DNA of 64,000 bases from Guadua angustifolia (Eukaryota; Streptophyta; Magnoliopsida; Poales; Poaceae), in assembly GCA_036346375.1 (NCBI GenBank), contig CM070520.1:49681854-49745853 (forward strand), read 5' to 3'. Below are positions 56,333 through 64,000 of the stretch, in pieces. The notes below the pieces were generated by a model. That model worked only from the letters and a program-made list of their open reading frames with translations. It was not told the DNA's origin and did not search any database. Position 1 is the first letter of the stretch. Every line of letters begins with the position of its first letter. The position numbers and the translations under genes were made by a program.

Positions 56333-56950
56333 TTAATAACTAGGCTGGGCTCGTTGGCTTTCTATTAAGGATAACTGTATCCGTCTTACATACGGAGTGA
56401 TCGCTCCACATCCAACGCTTTCCTCGCTTGCTAATCCTCTTCTCCAATCTCACTCATGCTTTGCCACCTTTAATTTCTTAAGGATGTGTTTGGTTGGTGG
56501 GATGAGGTTGAATGGAATAGGATGGTCCTGTATCATTTGGTTCTATTGTTTTGGGTGAATGGAATGGTTCAGTATCTATAGAGAATATTCTTCAAATTTG
56601 TATCACACCGTCCAGTACTGAATAGTTCTATTTAAGCAACTAAACATATGGATAACATTTTTCTTAAACAATTTCATATATGTACCACTTGATACAAACA
56701 ACTAAATATACCCTAAATCCCTCAGCTGGTCCTTTCCTTCTCGAAATCCACGGCTAAATCAAAAGCACAGCAAATCAGTCTCACACACCACTCTCTCATA
56801 TCATCCCTACCTTTCTCTCTCCCCCACTCTATACCAATACCATAGATCTTTCTCCACCGTGAAGAACAGTACCCCCAACGTTGTCGTGCGAGGGTAACCA
56901 TTCCGTGGCTTCTCAAGGGAAGGGAGCTGTCGACTCTATTGCTACCCTTA

Positions 56951-57275
56951 GAGCATCTCCAATAGTTTCTAATATTTAGACTCCCAATATTCTTAGATTG
57001 GGACCTTTTCAAAAAAATTTGGGTCTACAAAATACCTTGTTCTCTAACAGTTCCTATATTTTCTCCCAAAACACCTTTGAATTGGTCCGTGGGCTATCCT
57101 GGCGCCAAATAATGTTGATTGCTGGACAGAGCGCACAAAAATGAGGAGTCGGGTGCTGTTTTGGGCGTACAAAATTTAAGGAGCTAGAAAGAGAAACTGT
57201 TGGAGTACTTTTTTTTTGCAATCAAGCCCAAAATCAGATTTTAGGAATGGATTTTAGGCACTGTTGAAGATGCTC
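56951..57275. mobile_element. Tourist-like MITE, TSD TTA
   Basis: The ends are GAGCATCTCCAA and TTGAAGATGCTC (one mismatch when paired), flanked by TTA at 56948-56950 and 57276-57278. This is the widespread GAGCATCTCCAA family of grass MITEs. Confidence 0.85.
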
Positions 57276-57429
57276 TTAGACATCCACCCCAAAGGTCATG
57301 GAGGCACTGCAGTAGCCATTGCCTGGCGCATTTCCTTCTGGAGGCGTTGGTTGCCTTTCCTAGCCGCTACGTTGCCACCTTGGAACCCAAGTCAGAGTGC
57401 ATCGCCGCCTCTTTTGGCTGTAAAAAAAG

Positions 57430-57820
57430 CATAAAAAAGTTTGAGACTAGCAAGCTACTCAATCTCAGCTCCCTCTAGACTCGATTCGAGCCCAGTTCAA
57501 ACTCCAAACAAGTCGAACTCAAGCTTGATCCCAAACTAGTGAGCTTCACTGAGCTAAGCTCAAGTAACTCACGAGCTTGATAAATTCATGAATCACTAAT
57601 TAAATATTACTATATGTTAACTCTTACCGAGCTTACTCCAGCTTGATTGTTTTTTATTATTGAAAAATAGTGCATATTGAATTGTTTATTGTTACCGTGC
57701 TTACTCTAGCCAAACTCGATCCTAGGTCCAGGCTCAGATCCTAACTCGAGCTCGGCTCGAGCTTTTATTGAGCTCAAAAGTAGCAGGCTAGGCTCGCTCA
57801 AAATCGAATTGTTTACAGGC
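57430..57820. repeat. Inverted-repeat-rich region with GAGCT(C/T) words
   Basis: Words such as GAGCTTGA, CAAGCTTGA, GAGCTCGGCTCGAGC and TTGAGCTC recur in both orientations, resembling a non-autonomous DNA transposon. Its ends could not be fixed. Confidence 0.35.
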
Positions 57821-58743
57821 CTACCACTGTCGTTAAGCCTAAGATCGACCGGTGAGCTAGGTATTTGGGTAGTTAATATTTTTTGTTGCAATGAGTAGTA
57901 GTATGAGATGTTGGGATTATATTTTTTCTAAATGTTGCGTGAACAGATTCTTAAATTGGTACTCTTCCTTCAAAAGATTTTCTCCATGTTGCAACCTTTG
58001 ATGCTAATTGTTGCACAGATAAAATGATCTTCCTTCAAAAGATTTTCTCGATGTTGCAACCTTTGATGCTAATTGTTTGCACACATAAAATCAAAATGTT
58101 TAAAAGTTAGCCTCAAATGTTGCCTGCTAAGTTCCAAAGTTAGATGCTTTGTTGCAAAACCGGTGTTTTTTTTTTGCTATCTACTGGATGTGATGTTGCT
58201 CTCGGGTGTTTGATTTGTTGCGCATGCAACGAGCGAAATAAGAAATCGGTGTGTTGGTAATGTATTATTTTGTTGCGCATGGTGCTTTCCTGTTGTATCG
58301 GGTAGCTTGTTGTTGCACCTGTAACAGAGAGATCGGACGGCGGATGTTAGCTCTCGTTATAAACATCTAATGGCCAAAACACTGTCCAAGGCTAGCGGGC
58401 CGGATCGGACATCTGAATGCTCCTCTGTTAAACGAACTACCATCTGGGGCCAAGTAAAGTGAATAAAATAATAAGAGAAATGGACTTTTCACATGAGAAT
58501 TTCGTGCAAAAGAGAAAGGAAATTGACGTAATACTCTTTTTTTTTTTTGAAACTGACAGAACATATCAGGAGTGGCAAATCCTCTGTTCATGGATAGCGT
58601 GAAAAATCCGAGCACAAAGCAAAGAGTTGCGAAGCATAAAACCTTGACGACTGGAGACTGGAGAGGCAAAACTTGGGGGGCGCATAGTACGTGTGGGTCT
58701 AGCTGAGTTAACGCAGATACAGGCATATGTGTTGATACTAGTA
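57821..58743. other. Unassigned intergenic sequence
   Basis: A direct repeat of about 55 bp (CTTCCTTCAAAAGATTTTCT, at about 57964 and 58029, each followed by TGTTGCAACCTTTGATGC) is visible. No gene is supported. Confidence 0.45.
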
Positions 58744-58890
58744 GCGTGTTTGGTTCTTCGCCGCCGCGAAGCGCCGCCGCCGGGCTCGCCCGCTGGAAAC
58801 GCCGCGCTTTCTCCGCTGCAACAAAACGCCGCAATTTGGCGCCACAGTATCGCTTCACCAGTTCGCTTCGCTTCACCAGTAACCAAACGC
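58744..58890. mobile_element. Short GC-rich MITE
   Basis: GCGTGTTTGGTTCTTCGCC at the left is opposed by CCAGTAACCAAACGC at the right. The interior consists of CGCCGC and GCTTCGC words. Confidence 0.55.
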
Positions 58891-60050
58891 TTTCGCTTCA
58901 TGGTCAACGATCAAGGAGCCTGCCCAAGGAAACAGGATACCAAACAACACATAGATGTACAAAGAAAAAACAGAGGGGTTCTAATAATTTGCCCTAGTGT
59001 GCTGCTGCTCTGACAAGGACGTCTGGTCCTTTTTGTTTTTTTTGGGGGTTTATGTATGGGCCTGGCATGGCCTAAGCTTGTCGGGCTACGTGTTTAAACT
59101 GCTGGTCGGTCCACCGTACTGTGCTATGTCGGTCTAGATCTAAGCTCAGTCCGTTTGCGCTATTGCGATGAAAGAAAATGAACTACAGATGCACGAAGTT
59201 GAGACAGTGAATACAAACACAAAATATTGGAGAAAAAGAACTAAATTTTATTCATTTTTAATAAGCACGGAGTTACTGCCTTATTAAAAACCTTACACTC
59301 AGCGTGGGATATCTCAGTGCGGAGCGGCTCAGTGCACGTGCTCGGTGTTAGTAAGCATGTACTCTCCAGTCTCTATTATCTATCTTTTAGCATCTCCGTT
59401 GTCTCCCTTTATCCACATGTGAGGATCACAAAAGGCATCGGCCGTAAGACGAGTCACAACATGATATAATGTCATAGTAGAGTGCCCTGTCACATGACGT
59501 GCTTGCTTCGGGTTCATCGGGTTTGTTTCATATCATGCCGACCCAAGCACGGCCTATACTAGCGTGTCGTGCCGCCCATCATACCCGACTGTGAGGCCCG
59601 ATACGGCCTGGCCATTCATGCCGTGTTGGCACAGCCCGTATGTCCCATGCCGTACCGTGCTTCAGTCGTGTCATGTCTGTTATGCCACAGGCTGACCCAA
59701 TGCCTAGATCTATATGTGATATACCGGTAAAAAAATAGAGTCCATGTGACCTATATATGTGTGTGAGTGCATGAAAGGTTAGTCCTACTTCTTGCGACCT
59801 GATGGGCAAAATCACCAACATATGTGTGTGAGTGCATGAAAGATTACGAGCGCAGCTTTGCCTTTGAAGAAGTAAAAACAATTAAAACAAGAACTACCCG
59901 CCATGAGGTCGACCTCTGCGCACTAGTAGTACTAGCAATAATAGCGTGCTACGCTGCGTCGGTTTGTAGAGTCGATAGGACCCATCGGCGAATCCATAGG
60001 TTGCTATAAATATTCGATTAAATCTATGTTTTTTTTAGAAAACGGGCAAT
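58891..60050. other. Unassigned sequence with GGCCCG/CGGCAC words
   Basis: 59050-59700 repeats motifs such as GGGCCTGGCATGGCC and CGTGCCGCCC in both orientations, suggesting a decayed DNA transposon. No termini or genes were resolved. Confidence 0.3.
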
Positions 60051-60089
60051 TTGGTTGAATTTTCGATCTCCGTTTATAAACCTTCGTCG

Positions 60090-60330
60090 AATCTGTGTTT
60101 TTTTTGTGGCAAAAACATTTTTCCGGGAAAAGCGTGTTTTTATGGCGGAAACATTTTTTCGAAAACGTGTTTTTTTTGACGAAAACATTTTTTTCCGGAA
60201 AAATGGTAAAACGGACGGCAAATCGATAAGTTGCTATAAACCTTCGATTTAATCTGTTTTTTTGTGGCGAAACATTTTTTCGGAAAAACGTGTTCTTTGG
60301 GTGGCGAAAACATTTTTTTCCGGAAAACAG
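60090..60330. repeat. Short tandem repeats GGCGAAAACATTTTTTCCGG
   Basis: Five to six units of about 40 bp contain GGCGAAAACATTTTT, then CCGGAAAA and CGTGTTTTT with variable T runs. Confidence 0.8.
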
Positions 60331-60429
60331 AGAAAGGACCCGAACGTAAGAACCAGTGGACTGCTTTGTTAATTTTTGGACCCGCTTCGCTATCCCAAAA
60401 ATTAGAAAAGGGCTTACTCGTGATTTGTA

Positions 60430-60845
60430 ATTAACGGAGGTTTTTCCGTAAATACCGCTCTAGGGACCCAAACGCCAAGGAAAAAAATAAATTTTGTCTC
60501 ACAGAAATCGCAAAGGACCTATTTGTAATTCGAAGGACCTATCTGTAATTTCAAAACCGGAGGGCTTTTTTGCAATGCCTTTAGGCACGTGGCCCTCGAC
60601 CTCTCGCTTTTTTCTTCCCGTGATAGTAATTAACGGGAGGTTTTTTCGTAAAATACCGTTCTAGGGACCCAAACGCGAAGGAAAAAAATAAATTTTTGTC
60701 TCACAGGAAATCGCAAAGGACCTATTTGTAATTCGAAAGGACCTATCTGTAATTTCGAAAAACCGGAGGACTTTTTTGCAAATCGCCTTGGGGGGCACGT
60801 GGCCCCCCTGACCTCTCGCCTTTTTCTTCCCGTATAAAGGGTGAA
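60430..60845 (+). promoter_or_regulatory. Tandemly duplicated promoter-like unit, possible LTR U3
   Basis: Two units of about 200 bp (60425-60622 and 60627-60837) share GTAATTAACGG, TAGGGACCCAAACGC, GGACCTATTTGTAATTCG and GGCACGTGGCCC. Directly after the second is a TATA box (CCCGTATAAAGG, 60829-60840). This resembles an enhancer-duplicated LTR U3, but no retroelement body was found beside it. Confidence 0.55.
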
Positions 60846-61399
60846 ACCATGAGTGGAAGAAAAATTGTGGTGCGAATTCGAGCATTTGGTCTCCAAAAAC
60901 GCCTCTCTGTGATCCGTGAATCTCGAGCCCCTATGTTAATTAACTACTTCTCTGATCTACATGTCCCTATGTGAATTATGATAATAATATATATTTATAA
61001 GTATACATATGTTTAGTTATACACACTTAAAGTTCACTTATAATATTACTTCAAATACATAATAGTATTATCAAATATATAATATAGTTCAATACATCAT
61101 ATTATCGGCCCACCAATATGCTTGGTATTGACCGATATTAAAGTTTATATAGTCGGTATTGACCAATATCGACACCGCACAGACATAGAACTACTTTATA
61201 CTGGTTTAGGCGCTAAGATGGTATATACCGGACATTAGGGCCAGTACGGCATGGATAACTATGCAAATTAATCGGGCAAAGGTCATCTTGCAAAACAACC
61301 ATACAGAAGCCAAAAGAAGACGATGACAAGATTAATACGTCTTGTTAAATCAGATCCGATTACATCTAAGTAGCAAGTAGGCAATATGACCATACTGAG
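60846..61399. other. AT-rich unassigned sequence
   Basis: No coding content. If the preceding unit is an LTR, this would hold its transcribed part. Confidence 0.3.
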
Positions 61400-61530
61400 T
61401 CTCGTTTAAGCTTCAGTGCACAGCCTCATTCCTGCAAACCCAAGACATAGATTTCTGGATGATCAAGAGCTGGTTGATCCATCATCAACGGCCAAATCCG
61501 CCTTAGACCTCTCAAAACTGAAGCCTGTAC
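61400..61530 (-). CDS. Possible last exon of an off-window minus-strand gene
   Basis: Read leftward, a pyrimidine-rich stretch ending TTTGTACAG near 61528 precedes a frame FSFERSKADLAVDDGSTSS-stop. A second possible exon lies at 61690-61765 after CACTTGTAG. Both are short and unsupported by homology that I can recall, and the LINE would sit in the upstream intron. Treat as a hint only. Confidence 0.2.
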
Positions 61531-62122
61531 AAACACGATAAAAAATTAAAAGCGTAGAAAGTTCTGAGAAGTTCTATGTGATATAAACATAATATATTCA
61601 ATTGCCACATGCAACTTGACATAATGTTAGCGCAGTTGGATGCATGTATTCTTAACAACAAATAAGAAGTTCAACCAAACTTCTGATTAATTATTCCATG
61701 AGTAGCCTTCTGGGGGCAACATATGACCGTTTCCTCCTATTTCCCAGCCGCCTAAAGAGCAACTCAAGCTGTAGTCTACAAGTGGAAGACATGAATTTGA
61801 AGAAAATGAAGCAAAATTAATGAAGAATGCTGCTTCCTCCGGTAGTAACGCAAGAATTGTTATGGGCATCTAAGTGAACAAATTAATAGTGGACCAAAAC
61901 AACATGAAGACAGAAGCAGAACTATCCTCAAGAAGGAGAAATGTAAAACCATTATATCCTTGCTAAATGAACAAGCACCATATTTTCTCGGTCACAGCAG
62001 AGTTCGAACTATGAAAAATAACATTCTGTTGAAGGTTCTTAATGTTAATGACATACAGACAGAAAGCAGATAACAAGTGCAAGGTAAACTGGAACAGGAG
62101 ATGAGGAAACCGGTTAATTTGA
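61531..62122. other. Sequence 3' of the LINE insertion
   Basis: Mostly unassigned. The bases after the LINE poly(A), on the minus strand TCAAATTAACCGG, should hold one half of the LINE target-site duplication. Confidence 0.3.
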
Positions 62123-62442
62123 TTTTTTTTTTTTAGATCAATAGGACATCCAACAAGATGTCCCAGTTCCATTTCTGAAACTGAACAACGTCAAGATAAC
62201 ATCCATATAGTTCGAAAGCAAAACCGAAGCACTCCAGCTCCAGCTGCTAAAGGTTACAATCAAGCAAGAAACTAAACAAAACAAACATCAGACCATCGAC
62301 AGAAAGAAATAATCATCAAACTTCGTCGCCAACTCCAGCCATCCAGCCACCGAACAGCAACAGGCATCGAGACAAAAATTGAAAGAACAAACCATCACGC
62401 CACAACTTCCTTCAACCAACAGAAAACTATATTACTCCTGCG
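62123..62442 (-). mobile_element. 3' UTR and poly(A) tail of the LINE
   Basis: On the minus strand about 300 bp of non-coding sequence follow the ORF stop and end in an uninterrupted run of 12 A (62134-62123), the hallmark of an L1-type insertion made by target-primed reverse transcription. Confidence 0.85.
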
Positions 62443-64000
62443 CTAAATCGTCATTCCCTCCACAGGAAGCGGCGCCAGAATGGATCTCTCCAAGCTTTTA
62501 CAAAATGCCTCCATCTTGATCATCATTTTCTTTGTGAATAAAGGTTTCCAATTCCTGAGAAGCATTAGCATCTTTCTCCAGATAATTTTTACATCTGACC
62601 AATCCTGAAACCGAAAAATCATGTTATTTCTAATTTTCCAGATACTCCAAAATGCAGCCGCACATATCGAATTCAAGGCACCATTCTTAGAATTACTCAA
62701 CCAAAAATAGGCCATAGATTCAAAATCAGCACCCAGCTTAGCACCAAAAAACTCCGAAATCAACCTCCAAATACTTTTAGCCACAACACAATCAAAGAAA
62801 ATATGCCTAACTGACTCCAAATCATTGCAACAATAGCAAGAGCTACCTTTATCAATGCCCCGTCTCAATAAATTGTCTTTCGTCATAATCTTGTTATGAG
62901 CAAGAAGCCAAAGAAAAACCTGAACCCTAGGAGGAACAATAATCTTCCAAATAGCAGGAATAAAAACAGGAACAATCCCTCTAAAGTTAATAATGGCATA
63001 CAGGGACTTAACCGAAAAAACACCTTTATTAGAATATTGCCAGACTAAAGAATCTTCTTCATCAGACAGGGTAATACTTTTAGCCACCTCCACGAGCTCA
63101 AACCATCTAATCATCATATTTTCAGGGAAAGACCTTCTAAAAGTACAACGAACATTAGAACCGTCCCAAACCTCAGCAATAGAAAAGCCTTTTTCATTAA
63201 CCAAACCATAAAGGTCCCCAAACTGAATTGCTAAACAAGAAGAACCGAACCAAATGTCTTCCCAAAAACGAATTTTCTTCCCATTGCCCACACACCATCT
63301 ATAGCCAAACTTAGTGGCTTGTGCAGCCCAAAGAACCCCTTTCCAAAAAACAGACGCATTATCAGGGTGACAAGCAAAAATATTCGGGTTATCAGTCCTG
63401 TACTTAAATTTAACAAGATCAACCCACTGTTTGCTCTCATTAGCATATAACCTCTTAATCCAAGAAGCAAGAAGACAAATATTTAAATCTCTCAAATTAG
63501 GAACACCAAGACCACCATACTCTTTCTCCAAACAAACAAGATGCCAATTAGCTAAATGGAGCTTGTTATGACCCTCATAATCGTTCCATAGACAATTTGC
63601 CATGTGAGAATTAAGAATATCCAGGGCCCACTTGGGAAATTTGAAGAAGGATAGAAGATACACAGGGATGCTCGAAAGATAGGATTTAATGAGAGTCAAC
63701 CTTCCCCCGAAAGAAAGCAATTTTCCCCTCCAACCCGCCATACGCTTCAAAATTTTATCAACCAAAGGACGAAGATCCTCCTTATTAATTTTGTCATAAT
63801 GGAGAGGAATACCAAGATATTTAATGGGAAACGAACCAATTTTGCAACAAAGAATATTAGCATACCGAATAGTCTCACTCTCATCACAACCCAAAGGAAT
63901 CAATTCACTTTTATGGAAATTAATTCTAAGACCAGACATCTGCTCAAAACAGACAAGGAACCATTTAAGATGCACAAGATAACTCACATCATTTTTGAGA
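62443..64000 (-). CDS. LINE (L1-type) ORF2, C-terminal part, open to the window edge
   Basis: One uninterrupted minus-strand frame runs from the right edge (64000) to the TAG at 62445-62443, about 518 residues, and is open at its N-terminus. It begins inside the reverse transcriptase, just after where the (F/Y)ADD catalytic box should be. FEQMSGLRINFHKSELIPLG, IKYLGIPL, MAGWRGKLLSFGGRLTLIKS and LANWHLVCLEKEYGGLGVPN are the usual RT tail and thumb blocks of plant L1 elements. A zf-RVT domain follows (WKIIVPPRVQVFLWLLAHNK, then CYCC and HIFFDC giving CxxC...HxxxxC). No stop or frameshift interrupts 1.5 kb, so this is the least damaged transposon ORF in the window. ORF1, the endonuclease and the catalytic RT core lie outside. 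Confidence 0.92.
   Translation of the reverse strand, partial: LKNDVSYLVHLKWFLVCFEQMSGLRINFHKSELIPLGCDESETIRYANILCCKIGSFPIKYLGIPLHYDKINKEDLRPLVDKILKRMAGWRGKLLSFGGRLTLIKSYLSSIPVYLLSFFKFPKWALDILNSHMANCLWNDYEGHNKLHLANWHLVCLEKEYGGLGVPNLRDLNICLLASWIKRLYANESKQWVDLVKFKYRTDNPNIFACHPDNASVFWKGVLWAAQATKFGYRWCVGNGKKIRFWEDIWFGSSCLAIQFGDLYGLVNEKGFSIAEVWDGSNVRCTFRRSFPENMMIRWFELVEVAKSITLSDEEDSLVWQYSNKGVFSVKSLYAIINFRGIVPVFIPAIWKIIVPPRVQVFLWLLAHNKIMTKDNLLRRGIDKGSSCYCCNDLESVRHIFFDCVVAKSIWRLISEFFGAKLGADFESMAYFWLSNSKNGALNSICAAAFWSIWKIRNNMIFRFQDWSDVKIIWRKMLMLLRNWKPLFTKKMMIKMEAFCKSLERSILAPLPVEGMTI

Noticed and set aside
58367..58876. 169-residue minus-strand frame
   Set aside because: It overlaps a GC-rich MITE and lacks any recognisable domain or splice context.

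Overview
The window is nuclear DNA from a flowering plant, most likely a grass (Poaceae). It is built of nested LTR retrotransposons, CACTA and MuDR DNA transposons, many MITEs, solo LTRs and one L1-type LINE. There is one credible host gene, with a plant GT-AG intron and GC-rich coding sequence. The species cannot be named from sequence alone. I saw no bacterial-type operon, CRISPR array, tRNA or rRNA gene.

Layout. 1-3949: 5' end (gag, start of protease, leader, PBS and 5' LTR) of a minus-strand Ty1/copia element that runs off the left edge. 3950-9000: 3' end of a plus-oriented Ty3/gypsy element, probably Tat lineage. It has the last codons of pol, a spliced antisense gene of the Transposase_28 ('putative gypsy type transposon') family, and a 3' LTR. 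9160-13036: copy 1 of a non-genic segment that recurs as copy 2 at 24512-46082. Copy 2 is expanded from about 3.9 to 21.6 kb by a solo copia LTR (25119-26463), a Sirevirus-like copia fragment (about 27805-43131) and a 1.7 kb insert (43946-45689). Between the copies lie a decayed MuDR transposase (14071-16320), a solo copia LTR (16371-17969, TSD GTTAT), nested MITEs and a 2.9 kb solo gypsy LTR (20157-23062, TSD ATTAG).

The Sirevirus-like fragment carries an envelope-like ORF. A 10.3 kb minus-oriented gypsy element (29949-40222) is inserted into that ORF. Its order on the minus strand is 5' LTR, gag, protease, RT, RNase H, integrase. A plus-strand antisense Transposase_28 gene with its own TATA box follows, then PPT and 3' LTR. 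The two gypsy elements therefore share one architecture: a sense gag-pol and a separate, spliced, antisense gene next to the 3' LTR.

46083-53680 is the most gene-like part. A two-exon gene (48817-51120) encodes a 300-residue basic plant protein of unknown function, with MITEs upstream and a hAT-type MITE with an 8-bp TSD just after the stop codon. 53680-55749 is a fusion of a copia RNase H fragment with a CACTA (TNP2-type) transposon end. 56058-60840 holds MITEs and a tandemly duplicated promoter-like unit. 62123-64000 is the 3' half of a minus-strand LINE with a nearly intact reading frame.

Almost all coding sequence here belongs to transposons and most is broken by stops and frameshifts. 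Part of the frame damage, at 31-40 kb and 60.4-60.6 kb, follows a pattern of shortened homopolymer runs that may be a sequencing or assembly artefact.
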